From NCBI RefSeq assembly GCF_022387135.1, contig NZ_CP092462.1:2480001-2544000 (forward strand): DNA of 64,000 nt, read 5' to 3'. This DNA comes from Comamonas sp. B21-038. GTDB lineage: Bacteria; Pseudomonadota; Gammaproteobacteria; Burkholderiales; Burkholderiaceae_C. How positions within the stretch are numbered: the stretch's first letter is position 1; each line of letters starts with the position of its first letter. This document shows, one piece after another, positions 25,755 through 34,906 of this stretch. A program made the translations under genes and the position numbers. A model generated the notes under the pieces. It was not told where the DNA came from, did not search any database, and worked only from the letters and a program-made list of their open reading frames with translations.

Positions 25755-27860
25755 TCAGGCGGCTTGCAGGCTGTCAAATCCCTGGCGCTCAGCGGCCAGC
25801 CGCTGCAGCAGCGGCGATACGTTCCAGTAGCCATAGCGGTTGCCGCGCGTTGTGGCCTGGTGCTCGAGCCGCTCCACGATCTGCGCCAGGCCGATCTGCT
25901 CGGCCATGAACATCGGCCCGCCCCGAAAATCCGGAAAGCCATAGCCGGCCGCCCAGACCACATCGATATCGCTGGCGCGGTAGGCAATGCCCTCGTCCAG
26001 AATCTTGCAGCCTTCGTTGACCATGCTGTAGAGCAGGCGCTCGACAATCTCCTGCGCCGCAATATCGCTGCGCTGGGCAATGCCATGCGCCTGGGCAAGT
26101 TCTGCAGCAATGCGGCCCGTCTCGGGGTCGGGCAGCGCCTGGCGGCCCTCGTAGCGGTAGTAGCCCAGGCCGCTTTTTTGGCCAAAGCGGCCCAGTTCAA
26201 ACATCTTGCGCACCACTGCGCGGTAGCTGGCATCGGGCGGCAGGCCGCCGGCCTTGCCGCATTCGATGACGGTCTTGGCGCCCACATCGAGCCCGGCCAT
26301 ATCCAGCATGCGGCAAGGGCCCATCGCCAGGCCCAGCGCCTGCACGGCCTCATCAATCTGCGCGGGGCTTGCGCCTTCCATCAGCAAAAATTCGGCCTCG
26401 CGCAGGTAAACCTCGGCCATGCGGTTGCCAATAAAGCCAAAGCAGACGCCCGATACCACCGGCGTCTTGCCGATCTTGCCGGCCAGGTCGATGACGGTCT
26501 TGAGCACCTGCGGGGCGGTGTGCGCGCCGCGCACCACCTCCAGCAAGCGCATGATGTTGGCCGGGCTGAAGAAGTGCATGCCGACCACATCGGCAGGCCG
26601 CCCGGTGGCCTGGGCCAGCGCATCCACATCCAGGGTCGAGGTATTGCTGGCGATGATGGCGCCGGGTTTGCAGACCTCGCCCAGGCGGCGGCAGACCTGC
26701 AGCTTCAGCGCCATGTCCTCAAACACCGCTTCGATCACCAGATCGCAGGGCGCCAGCGCCTGGTCGTCCAGTGAGGTGGTCAGCAAAGCCAGGCGCGCAC
26801 TGGCCTGGTCGGCACCCATGCGGCCCTTGGCCACCTGGGCCTCGTAGGTCGAGCGGATCAGCTGCAGCCCGCGCTCCAGCCCCGCAGGCGCGGCATCCAC
26901 CAGCACGGTGCGGATGCCGGCGTTCAAAAAGCACATTGCAATGCCGCTGCCCATGGTGCCTGCTCCCAAAATGCCGACCTGCTCGATGTTGCCGGCCGGC
27001 ACCTGCCGCTCCAGACCGGGAATCTGCCGGCTGCGGCGCTGTGCAAAAAACAAATGGCGCAGTGCGCGCGACTGTGCCGATGGCAGCAAGCGGTTGAAGG
27101 CCTCGGCCTCGGCGCGGGCGCCGCTGGCAAAGTCCCCATTCAGTGCCTGCTGCACGCACAGCACGATGGCCTCTTTGGCGGGGTACTGCGGGCTCTTGCG
27201 CGCAGCGTCCAGCGCCGCTGCAATGGCCTGGCTGTGCTCGCCGGGCGGGGCAGTTTGCGCGCTCAGGCGGCGCGGCTGGGCGCCGCTGGCCAGCAACTGG
27301 CGGCCAAAGGCCAGGCCGAATGCCAGCGGGTCGCCCTTTTCCACCGCATCGACGATGCCGCTGGCCAGCGCCTCTTGCGCGGGCACCGGGCGGCCGCTCA
27401 GCATCATGTCCAGCGCCAGCGTTGCGCCCACCAGGCGCGGCAAGCGCTGGGTGCCGCCTGCGCCGGGCAGAATGCCCAGCTTCACCTCGGGCAGGCCCAG
27501 TCTGGTGCCCTGTTGCGCCACACGGTAGTGGCAGGCCAAGGCCAGCTCCATGCCGGCGCCGAGCACCGTGCCATGCACGGCCACCACCACCGGACGCGTC
27601 TGCGCCTCGATGCGGTTCAGCAGCGCATTGATGGCCTCGGCAGAAAAGGCCGGGTTGTCGAACTCGGCAATGTCCGCGCCCGCGACAAAGGACGGGCCCT
27701 CGCAGTAGATCAGCAGCAGCGGCAGCGAGGCATCGGCCTCAAACTGCGCCAGCGCGGCGCTCAGCCCCGTCAGCAGGCGGTGCGAGAACAGGTTCAACGG
27801 CGGGTGGGAGATGCAGATACGGCCTATCCCGTCTGCGCTGTGAAAGGTGACGTTGCTCAT
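25755..27860 (-). CDS. Enoyl-CoA hydratase/3-hydroxyacyl-CoA dehydrogenase fusion (FadB/FadJ-like)
   Basis: This 701-residue bifunctional enzyme has an N-terminal crotonase domain, with the oxyanion motif around 97-104 and the catalytic glutamates Glu105 and Glu125. It is followed by an NAD-binding 3-hydroxyacyl-CoA dehydrogenase with GAGTMGSG at 299-306, the catalytic His in GMHFFSP and two C-terminal dimerisation domains. It hydrates enoyl-CoA and oxidises the product to 3-oxoacyl-CoA for the adjacent thiolase. I chose the ATG at 27860 (MSNVTFHS) because it has a ribosome-site-like GAGCTGCCAGCC region and the upstream frame lacks family sequence. It lies between the monooxygenase and the thiolase. 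Confidence 0.93.
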   Translation of the reverse strand: MSNVTFHSADGIGRICISHPPLNLFSHRLLTGLSAALAQFEADASLPLLLIYCEGPSFVAGADIAEFDNPAFSAEAINALLNRIEAQTRPVVVAVHGTVLGAGMELALACHYRVAQQGTRLGLPEVKLGILPGAGGTQRLPRLVGATLALDMMLSGRPVPAQEALASGIVDAVEKGDPLAFGLAFGRQLLASGAQPRRLSAQTAPPGEHSQAIAAALDAARKSPQYPAKEAIVLCVQQALNGDFASGARAEAEAFNRLLPSAQSRALRHLFFAQRRSRQIPGLERQVPAGNIEQVGILGAGTMGSGIAMCFLNAGIRTVLVDAAPAGLERGLQLIRSTYEAQVAKGRMGADQASARLALLTTSLDDQALAPCDLVIEAVFEDMALKLQVCRRLGEVCKPGAIIASNTSTLDVDALAQATGRPADVVGMHFFSPANIMRLLEVVRGAHTAPQVLKTVIDLAGKIGKTPVVSGVCFGFIGNRMAEVYLREAEFLLMEGASPAQIDEAVQALGLAMGPCRMLDMAGLDVGAKTVIECGKAGGLPPDASYRAVVRKMFELGRFGQKSGLGYYRYEGRQALPDPETGRIAAELAQAHGIAQRSDIAAQEIVERLLYSMVNEGCKILDEGIAYRASDIDVVWAAGYGFPDFRGGPMFMAEQIGLAQIVERLEHQATTRGNRYGYWNVSPLLQRLAAERQGFDSLQAA

Positions 27861-27965
27861 GGCTGGCAGCTCTTGGTGGAAGACAACAATGCCCCCTGCA
27901 GGGTGCAGGCAGGCACAGCGCCTGGATGGCCGCAGGGCCATCCAAAGGTTCGGGGACTGAGGTTA

Positions 27966-29630
27966 TCAGTGCGTGGCGTTTTCCACTGTTGCGCTGGCGT
28001 CTGCCGCGCGCTCGCGTTCGCGCTTTTGCGCAAAGTGGTAGCCGCTGAAGCCCTTGTGGATAGCAGCCAGGCAGTGCTCGCGGTACTTCTGGAAGCCGCC
28101 GGTAAACATCGTCAGGCCCGGGGCCTTGCCCTGCACGTTAGCGCCCACGTACCAGGTCTTGGCCTTGGACAGCAGGGTGCGCGGCGCCAGCGAATGGACC
28201 AGGTCCATCCAGGCCTGCTCCTCTTGCGCGCTCGGCTCGATGCTGCTCAAGCCATGGGCCTGCAGGTGGCGGATGGCAGCAGCCGTCCAGTCCACATCGT
28301 TCTCGCTGGTGCGCACCACATTGGCCAGGGCCGAAGGGCCGTTGGGCCCGGTGGTCATGAACAGGTTGGGGAAGCCATGCATCATGATGCCCAGGCACGA
28401 GGTCGCGCCCTCCTTCCACTTCTGCTGCACCGTCAGGCCGTCGCGCCCTTCCACCTCAAAGGCCAGCAGCGCGCCGGTCAGGCCGTCGTAGCCGGTGGCA
28501 AAGATCAGCACATCCAGTTCCACCTCGCCCGATTGCGTGCGCACGCCCTTCTCGGTGATGGACACGATCGGGTCCGTGATGCAGTCGCGCAGATGCACAT
28601 GGGGCTGGTTGTAGGTTTCGTAGTAGCCGGTGTCCAGGCAGGGGCGGCGCGCAAAGATGGGGTAGCCGCGCGGCTTCAGCGCCTCGGCGGTGGCCGGGTC
28701 ATCCACCGCCTCGCCAATCTTGCCGCGCACAAACTCGGCCACTTCCTCGTTGGCCTGCTCGTTTTGCATCAGGTCGGCAAAGGTGCCCAGCATCGCCAGG
28801 CCGCCTTGCAGCCAGGCATCTTCCAGCAGCGCCCGGCGCTGCGCTGGCGTCACGCTGAAAAACGGGCGGCTCGACTGCGGCCGCACGCCGCCCACATTGC
28901 TGTTGCGCGCCAGCTCGCGGATGCCGGCATAGTGGCGCTTGACTTCGGCCACGTACGTGGGCTCCAGCGGCACATTGCGCATCGGCATCGTAAAGCTCGG
29001 CGTGCGCTGAAACACGAACAGCTCGCCCGCCTGCTTGCCCACTTCCTGCACGATCTGGATGCCGGTCGATCCGGTGCCGATCACGCCCACGCGCTTGCCG
29101 CTGAAATCCACCGGCTCATGGGGCCAGCGCGCTGCACGCAGAATCTGCCCGCCAAAGCGCGCAATGCCTTCAATCTCGGGCTCCTTGGGCACCGACAGCG
29201 GGCCGGTCGCCATGATGCAGTAGCGCGCCTCATAGCACTCGCCCCGGTTGGTGCGTACTACCCAGAGCTGGCGGGCATCGTCCCAGCGGGCGCTGTCGAC
29301 GCGGGTGTTGAACTGGTAGTGCTTGCGCAGGTCCAGCCGCTCGGCGACAAAATTGAAGTAGCGCATCAGCTCGGGCTGCGCTGCAAACTGCTCCGACCAG
29401 GTCCATTCCTGCTCGATCTCGGGCGAGAAGGAGAAGCTGTAGTCGATGCTGGGCAGGTCCACCCGCGCGCCGGGGTAGCGGTTCCAGTACCAGACGCCGC
29501 CCACATCGCCGCCGGCCTCGAAGGCCTGGATCTTCAGCCCCATCTCCCGGAACTTGTGCACTGCGCACAGACCGCCAAAACCGGCGCCCACGATGACCGC
29601 ATCCACCTGGTGGATTGTGTGATTGTCCAT
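27966..29630 (-). CDS. Baeyer-Villiger-type flavin monooxygenase
   Basis: The 554-residue protein matches cyclohexanone monooxygenase-type enzymes. The FAD Rossmann motif GAGFGG is at 15-20, GGVWYWNRYPGARVD at 44-58, the fingerprint at 159-170 and the NADPH Rossmann motif GTGSTG at 185-190. The enzyme would insert oxygen next to a ketone to give an ester or lactone. The fingerprint FxGxxxHxxxWP reads FGGQILRAARWP: the usually conserved histidine is Arg165. The start at 29630 gives the normal length. It leads the minus-strand beta-oxidation genes, and a shared operator lies about 110 bases upstream. A downstream SMP-30 lactonase on the divergent operon fits lactone formation. Confidence 0.88.
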   Translation of the reverse strand: MDNHTIHQVDAVIVGAGFGGLCAVHKFREMGLKIQAFEAGGDVGGVWYWNRYPGARVDLPSIDYSFSFSPEIEQEWTWSEQFAAQPELMRYFNFVAERLDLRKHYQFNTRVDSARWDDARQLWVVRTNRGECYEARYCIMATGPLSVPKEPEIEGIARFGGQILRAARWPHEPVDFSGKRVGVIGTGSTGIQIVQEVGKQAGELFVFQRTPSFTMPMRNVPLEPTYVAEVKRHYAGIRELARNSNVGGVRPQSSRPFFSVTPAQRRALLEDAWLQGGLAMLGTFADLMQNEQANEEVAEFVRGKIGEAVDDPATAEALKPRGYPIFARRPCLDTGYYETYNQPHVHLRDCITDPIVSITEKGVRTQSGEVELDVLIFATGYDGLTGALLAFEVEGRDGLTVQQKWKEGATSCLGIMMHGFPNLFMTTGPNGPSALANVVRTSENDVDWTAAAIRHLQAHGLSSIEPSAQEEQAWMDLVHSLAPRTLLSKAKTWYVGANVQGKAPGLTMFTGGFQKYREHCLAAIHKGFSGYHFAQKRERERAADASATVENATH

Positions 29631-29741
29631 TGCTCTTTGTCTCCTGCTGGCTGGTGCCGGCCGCCCCGCCACACCGCAGCGGGGCACCGGCTCGATAGGG
29701 GATGGCAGGCCGCCTCCGCCTTGTTCTCGCTGCATCATGCC

Positions 29742-29757
29742 TACTTGCCGACCGGTA
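29742..29757. promoter_or_regulatory. Operator A (TetR-type palindrome), monooxygenase side
   Basis: TACTTGCCGACCGGTA belongs to the four-site motif of this locus. Read towards the monooxygenase gene it begins TTTACCGG, the same register as in the other promoters. It lies about 104 bases from operator B. Confidence 0.7.
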
Positions 29758-29845
29758 AACAACAGGGTTTCCCCGCAAGCGTTTTGGAGGGGACAGGTCC
29801 AGGGTAATCCCGGGCTTGCAGCGCTGCTGCGGCTGCTAAACTTTT

Positions 29846-29861
29846 TACCTGCCGACAGGTA
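29846..29861. promoter_or_regulatory. Operator B, acyl-CoA ligase promoter
   Basis: TACCTGCCGACAGGTA has perfect 6-bp arms (TACCTG/CAGGTA). It is identical to operator D at 54355-54370. A -10-like TAAACT (29837-29842) abuts it upstream, and the ligase ATG is 24 bases downstream with AAGGAG between, so a bound repressor would cover the transcription start. Confidence 0.8.
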
Positions 29862-29884
29862 TATAAAACAAAACAAGGAGCAAC

Positions 29885-31537
29885 ATGCAAGGGTTAATGC
29901 AGCAGCGCGCGCTGCGGATTTCCGGCTTGCTGGAACATGCAGCACGCTTTCATCCCCAGGTGGAAGTCGTCTCCCGCACGCCGGATGGCGCGCTCACGCG
30001 CTCGAACTGGCTGACCGTGTCCCAGCGCTCGCGGCGCCTGGCCGCCGCCCTGCTGCGCCAGGGCATGGCCAGCGGTGCACGCGTGGCTACTCTGGCCTGG
30101 AACACGCACCGCCACCTGGAGCTGTACTACGCCGTGTCGGGCGCGGGCGCCGTGCTGCACACTGTCAACCCGCGCCTGTTTGCCGACCAGATCCGCTACA
30201 TCCTCAACCACGCGGCCGATGATTATGTGTTCTTTGACCTGAGCTTTGCCGGCCTGGTGGCCGAACTGGCGCCCAGCCTCACAACCGTGAAGGCCTATGT
30301 GGCGCTGTGCCAGCCCGGCCAGCTGCCCGCCATGGACCTGCCCGCCCCGCTGCTGTGCTACGAAGACCTGGTGGCCCAGGACGCCGGCGATTTTGACTGG
30401 CCCGAGTTGGCCGAAGACAGCGCCTCATCGCTGTGCTACACCTCGGGCACCACCGGCAACCCCAAGGGCGTGCTCTACAGCCACCGCTCTACCGTGCTGC
30501 ATTCCTGGGTGGTCTGCGCTGCCGATGGCCTGGCCTTGCGCGCCCGCGATTGCGTGCTGCTCACCGTGCCGATGTTCCATGTCAACGCCTGGGGCCTGCC
30601 CTATGCCAGCGCCATGTGCGGCGCCAAGCTGGTGCTGCCCGGGCCGGACTTGAGTGGCAAGGCGCTGTACCAGCTGATGCGCGATGAGGGCTGCACCTTC
30701 TCGCTGGGCGTTCCCACCGTCTGGATGGGCTTTTTGCAATATGTAGAGAGCCTGCCCGCCGGCGACAAGGAGGCCTTAAAGCTCGAACGCATCATGATGG
30801 GCGGCTCTGCCGCGCCCCGCGCAATGATCGACCAGTTCGACAGCCTGCTGGGTGTGACCGCCAACCAGGCCTGGGGCATGACCGAGACCAGCCCCGTCGC
30901 CACCGTCAGCACCCTGCTGCCCCAGCATGAGGCACTGGCCCGCGACGCGCGCATCGATGTGCGCGCCCGCCAGGGCCGGCCCATGTATGGCGTGGATGTG
31001 GCCATCTTCAATGACGAGGGTCAGCAGCTGCCGCCCGGCGACCCGGCCCCTGGCGAGCTGCGCGTGCGCGGCCCCTGGGTCATCTCCGCCTATTACGGGC
31101 AAGAGGCCGGCTCGGCGCTGGATGCGCAAGGCTGGTTCAGCACCGGCGATGTGGCACGGATGGATGAAGAAGGCTTTGTGCAGATCACCGACCGCGCCAA
31201 GGATGTCATCAAGTCCGGCGGCGAATGGATCTCGTCGATCGACATCGAGAACCTGGCGCTGGCCCACCCCGCTGTCAAGGAAGCCGCCGTCATCGGCGTG
31301 CACCACGAACGCTGGCAGGAACGCCCGCTGCTGGTCATCGTGCGCAAACCCGGCACCGATGTGAGCGGCCAGGACGTGCTGGACTTTATGAAGGACCGGC
31401 TGGCGCGCTGGTGGCTGCCCGATGCGGTGGAGTTTGTCGATGAGCTGCCCCACACGGCTACCGGCAAGCTGCTCAAGACCCGGCTGCGCGAGCAGTTCAA
31501 AGGCTACCAGCTGCCGGCCGCAACAGCTGCCCACTAA
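29885..31537 (+). CDS. Acyl-CoA ligase (medium-chain, AMP-forming)
   Basis: The 550-residue adenylate-forming enzyme has the P-loop [11 protein letters not shown] at 185-195, WGMTETSP for ATP/acyl binding, the hinge region [22 protein letters not shown] and the catalytic lysine (Lys528) in [12 protein letters not shown]. It converts a carboxylic acid to its CoA thioester through an acyl-AMP. It resembles medium-chain ligases of the AlkK type. First gene of the plus-strand operon, with operator B at its promoter, it probably activates the hydroxy- or dicarboxylic acid produced after ring opening. Confidence 0.92.
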   Translation: MQGLMQQRALRISGLLEHAARFHPQVEVVSRTPDGALTRSNWLTVSQRSRRLAAALLRQGMASGARVATLAWNTHRHLELYYAVSGAGAVLHTVNPRLFADQIRYILNHAADDYVFFDLSFAGLVAELAPSLTTVKAYVALCQPGQLPAMDLPAPLLCYEDLVAQDAGDFDWPELAEDSASSLCYTSGTTGNPKGVLYSHRSTVLHSWVVCAADGLALRARDCVLLTVPMFHVNAWGLPYASAMCGAKLVLPGPDLSGKALYQLMRDEGCTFSLGVPTVWMGFLQYVESLPAGDKEALKLERIMMGGSAAPRAMIDQFDSLLGVTANQAWGMTETSPVATVSTLLPQHEALARDARIDVRARQGRPMYGVDVAIFNDEGQQLPPGDPAPGELRVRGPWVISAYYGQEAGSALDAQGWFSTGDVARMDEEGFVQITDRAKDVIKSGGEWISSIDIENLALAHPAVKEAAVIGVHHERWQERPLLVIVRKPGTDVSGQDVLDFMKDRLARWWLPDAVEFVDELPHTATGKLLKTRLREQFKGYQLPAATAAH

Positions 31538-31634
31538 CTAAAACACCCGCCCGGTACGCGCACGGCCCCACCAGAAAAGGCCGGCGCAGCCGCAGCAGCC
31601 GGGCCCCGTTGGCTGCCGCACCAGGAGACAAGAC

Positions 31635-32555
31635 ATGAACGCCCTCACCGCGCCGGCGCTGGCCGCGCGCATCCATCCTCTGCTGCCCCAGCGCGATCTG
31701 CTGGGCGAATGCCCGCTGTGGGATGTGGCCACGCAATCGCTGTACTGGATTGATGGCCGCGCCCAGTTGGTACACCGCTACTGGCCGGCAGATGGCCGGC
31801 AGCAGCAGTGGGCGCTGCATGCCCATATCGGCTCGATCGCGCTGTGCCGCAGCGGGCGCCTGCTGCTGGCGCTGGAAGATGACTTCCATTTTCTGGACCC
31901 GGACAGCGGCCAGACCACGCCGATGCGCGTGCAGGTACAGCACAGCGCCGAGCGCATGCGCCTGAACGACGGGCGCTGCGACCGGGGCGGCCGCTTTGTG
32001 GTCGGCTCGATGAGCATGACGCCGCAGTCCCCCACCGGCAAGCTCTACCAGCTGAGCGGCGATGGCCGCTTGCGCGAGCTGGACCAAGGCTTTCAGGTCG
32101 CGAACGCCACCTGTTTTAGCCCCAACGGCCGCTGGCTCTACTTTGCCGACAGCCCGGCACGCCAGATCTGGCGCTATGCCTATGACCCGGCCACCGGTGC
32201 CTGCGGTGCGCGTGAGGCTTTTATTGATACCGCTGCACTGGGCCTGGCGCCCGATGGCGCCACCGTCGATGCCCAGGGCTACCTCTGGGTGGCCATGGTG
32301 CTCAACGGCCAGCTGGCCCGCTTTACGCCCAGTGGCGAGCTGGCGGCCACGGTGGACTTTCCCGCCGATGCCTTCATCACCTGCCCGGCCTTTGGTGGCC
32401 CCGCGCTGCAGACCATCTACCTCACCTCGATCAGCAACAGCGGCAACCTGCTGCGCTCCAGCCACCCGGATGCGGGGGCCGTCTTCGTCATCGACGGCCT
32501 GGCCCTGCCGGGGCTGGAAGAAGCGCGTTTTGACGACAGCCAGAGCCCCCGCTGA
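31635..32555 (+). CDS. SMP-30/gluconolactonase-family lactonase
   Basis: The 306-residue beta-propeller has the metal ligands of the SMP-30 family: Glu in GECPLWD, Asn in MRLNDGRCD and Asp in APDGATVD, plus Asn in QVANATCFSPNG. Family members hydrolyse lactones using a divalent metal. Beside a Baeyer-Villiger-type enzyme the likely job is to open the resulting lactone, rather than gluconolactone. The ribosome site AGGAGA precedes the ATG. It follows the ligase gene by 97 bases. Confidence 0.88.
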   Translation: MNALTAPALAARIHPLLPQRDLLGECPLWDVATQSLYWIDGRAQLVHRYWPADGRQQQWALHAHIGSIALCRSGRLLLALEDDFHFLDPDSGQTTPMRVQVQHSAERMRLNDGRCDRGGRFVVGSMSMTPQSPTGKLYQLSGDGRLRELDQGFQVANATCFSPNGRWLYFADSPARQIWRYAYDPATGACGAREAFIDTAALGLAPDGATVDAQGYLWVAMVLNGQLARFTPSGELAATVDFPADAFITCPAFGGPALQTIYLTSISNSGNLLRSSHPDAGAVFVIDGLALPGLEEARFDDSQSPR

Positions 32556-32603
32556 GACCGGCGCGGCGAACCCCATTTTTATTGATACCAGGAGACAAAC
32601 ACC

Positions 32604-33356
32604 ATGACACAACGCTTTGCAGGCAAGGTCGCACTCGTGACCGGCGGCGCACAGGGCATCGGCCGCGCCATCGTCCAGGCCATCGCTGATGAGGGCGGCA
32701 GCGTCGGCATTCTGGACCGCGCCGAGGACAAGGCCGCCGAGGTGGCCGCAGCCATCGTGGCCCAGGGCGGCCGCGCCCATGCCTATGGCGGCAATGTGGC
32801 CGACCGCGACAGCTTTAGCAGCGCGATTGCCGATCTGAAGCAGCGCTACGGCCGCTTCGACATCATGGTCAACAACGCCATCTGGGTGCGCTACGGCCCG
32901 ATTGCCGACATCACGCCAGAGGCGCTGCAGCGCATGGTGGGCACCGGCTTCAACTCCATCGTCTGGGGCATCCAGACAGCAGCAGAAGCCATGGACGACG
33001 GCGGCAGCATCGTCAACATCGCCTCGGCGGCCGCCTTTATCGGCATGCCCCAGGGCATGGTGTACTGCGGCGTCAAGGCCGGGGCGCTGGGCCTGTCGCG
33101 CGCAGCAGCGGCAGAGCTGGGGCCACGCGGCATCCGCGTCAACTCGGTCTGCCCCGGCTCCATCCCGACCGAAGGCGTGGGCATCAATGTCGATGCAGAA
33201 AAAGTACGCCTGCGCATCGCCAAGACGCCGATGGGGCGCCTGGGCACGGTGCAGGACATTGCCCGCGCCGCCTGCTTTTTCGCGTCTGACGACAGCCGCT
33301 TTGTCACCGGCGAATCGATGCTGGTCGACGGCGGCGCCACCCAGTCCTTCATCTGA
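32604..33356 (+). CDS. Short-chain dehydrogenase/reductase
   Basis: This 250-residue classical SDR has TGGAQGIG for NAD(P), NNAIWVRYG in place of the usual NNAG, IASAAAFIG with the catalytic Ser, and the active-site pair Tyr-x-x-x-Lys in YCGVK. VDGGATQSFI ends the chain. It probably oxidises an alcohol intermediate to a ketone or the reverse. It is tightly placed after the lactonase (AGGAGACAAACACC before the ATG) and before livG. Confidence 0.9.
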   Translation: MTQRFAGKVALVTGGAQGIGRAIVQAIADEGGSVGILDRAEDKAAEVAAAIVAQGGRAHAYGGNVADRDSFSSAIADLKQRYGRFDIMVNNAIWVRYGPIADITPEALQRMVGTGFNSIVWGIQTAAEAMDDGGSIVNIASAAAFIGMPQGMVYCGVKAGALGLSRAAAAELGPRGIRVNSVCPGSIPTEGVGINVDAEKVRLRIAKTPMGRLGTVQDIARAACFFASDDSRFVTGESMLVDGGATQSFI

Positions 33357-33370
33357 TCGGAGGCGCCGCG

Positions 33371-34144
33371 ATGACTGCTCCCCCCGAGGCCGATGCCCCC
33401 ATCCTGGAGGCGCGCCAGCTCTGCCGCCAGTTCAGCGGCTTCTATGCCGTCAAGGATGTGAACCTCCAGGTCAAGCGCCATTCGGTGCATGCGCTGATCG
33501 GCCCCAATGGTGCCGGCAAGACCACCTGCTTCAACCTGCTGACCACCTTTTTGCGCCCCAGCTCGGGCCAGGTGCTGTTCAACGGGCGTGATATCTCGCG
33601 CAGCGACCCGGCCAGCGTGTCGGCGCTGGGTCTGGTGCGCTCGTTCCAGATTGCGGCTGTCTTCAGCCACATGACGGTGCTGGAGAACGTGCGCATTGCG
33701 CTGCAGCGCAAGACCGGCGGCACGTTCACCTTCTGGCGCTCAGTCAAGGTGCTGAGCGCGCTGGACGAGCGCGCGATGGACCTGCTCGATAGCGTGGGCC
33801 TGACGCGCTGGAAAAACGTCAAGGCTTGCGACCTGCCCTATGGCCGCAAGCGCGTGCTGGAGCTGGTCACCACGATCGCGATGGAGCCCGAAATGATCCT
33901 GCTGGACGAGCCCATGGCGGGCCTGGGCCATGAGGACATCTGGCCGGTGGTGGAGCTGATCGGCAAGGTGGCGCAGGGGCGCACCGTGCTGATGGTGGAG
34001 CACAACATGAAGGTGATATCGCAGCTGTGCGAGACCGTCACCGTGCTGCAGGCCGGCCAGGTGCTGGCCGAAGGCAGCTATGACGAGGTATCGCGCGACC
34101 CGAGGGTCATTGAAGCCTATGTCGGAGGGGCCGCCCATGCCTGA
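33371..34144 (+). CDS. livG: Branched-chain amino acid-type ABC transporter ATPase (LivG-like)
   Basis: The 257-residue ATPase has Walker A GPNGAGKTT at 44-52, the signature region as LPYGRKR and Walker B MILLDEPMAGL with the LivG-type spacing. It couples ATP hydrolysis to import through LivH/LivM. Its end overlaps livF by 8 bases. In this operon the transporter most likely imports a carboxylate or CoA precursor rather than leucine. Confidence 0.93.
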   Translation: MTAPPEADAPILEARQLCRQFSGFYAVKDVNLQVKRHSVHALIGPNGAGKTTCFNLLTTFLRPSSGQVLFNGRDISRSDPASVSALGLVRSFQIAAVFSHMTVLENVRIALQRKTGGTFTFWRSVKVLSALDERAMDLLDSVGLTRWKNVKACDLPYGRKRVLELVTTIAMEPEMILLDEPMAGLGHEDIWPVVELIGKVAQGRTVLMVEHNMKVISQLCETVTVLQAGQVLAEGSYDEVSRDPRVIEAYVGGAAHA

Positions 34145-34889
34145 GAACAACCAAAACGCCCACGCCAACAACGGCAGCAACACCGCACCGCGCCAGATGC
34201 TGCAGGTGCAGAACCTGCGCGCCTGGTATGGCGAAACGCTGGCGCTCGACGGCATCGACCTGCATGTCGGCGAAGGCGAGGTCGTCTGCCTGCTGGGCCG
34301 CAATGGCGCCGGTAAGACAACCACCTTGCGCGCCATCATGGGCCTGCTCAAAAAGCGTGAGGGCCAGATCAGCATCCAGGGCAAGCCCACCGAAGGCCTG
34401 CCGCCCGAGGCCATTGCCCACCTGGGCGTGGCCTATTGCCCGGAGGAGCGCGGCATTTTTGCCAGCCTCAGCACCGAAGAGAACCTGATGCTGCCGCCCC
34501 TGCTGCACCCCGGCGGGCTGACGGTGGAGGAGATCTACCAGGTCTTCCCCAACCTGCATGCGCGCCGCAAAAGCCCGGGCACCCGCCTGTCGGGCGGTGA
34601 GCAGCAGATGCTGGCCATTGCCCGCATTCTGCGCACCGGCGCGCGCCTGCTGCTGCTCGATGAGGCCACCGAAGGGCTGGCACCGGTCATCGTGCAGAAG
34701 ATCGGCCAGACGCTGGAGATGATCCGCGCGCGCGGCTACACGGTGCTGATGGTGGAGCAGAACTTCCGCTTTGCCGCATCGGTGGCGGACCGCTTCTACG
34801 TGATCGAGGAAGGGCGCCTGGCCAGCCACTTCCACCGCGCCGAGCTGGAAACGCGGCGCGACGAGATCGAAGCGCTGCTGGGACTGTGA
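34137..34889 (+). CDS. livF: Branched-chain amino acid-type ABC transporter ATPase (LivF-like)
   Basis: The 250-residue ATPase has Walker A GRNGAGKTT at 54-62, signature LSGGEQQM and Walker B LLLLDEATEGLAP; the last motif and EERGIF are typical of LivF. The start at 34137 overlaps livG; GGAGGGG serves as ribosome site. The N-terminal 20 residues are Asn-rich and variable. It forms the ATPase pair with LivG. Confidence 0.93.
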   Translation: MPENNQNAHANNGSNTAPRQMLQVQNLRAWYGETLALDGIDLHVGEGEVVCLLGRNGAGKTTTLRAIMGLLKKREGQISIQGKPTEGLPPEAIAHLGVAYCPEERGIFASLSTEENLMLPPLLHPGGLTVEEIYQVFPNLHARRKSPGTRLSGGEQQMLAIARILRTGARLLLLDEATEGLAPVIVQKIGQTLEMIRARGYTVLMVEQNFRFAASVADRFYVIEEGRLASHFHRAELETRRDEIEALLGL

Positions 34890-34906
34890 CAGGCGGAGAC
34901 AATACG

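Noticed and set aside
27054-29807. Very long + strand frame opposite the hydratase/dehydrogenase and monooxygenase genes
   Set aside because: It is a GC-rich shadow frame: the product is His/Gln/Ala-rich without motifs, while the minus strand encodes two complete known enzymes.
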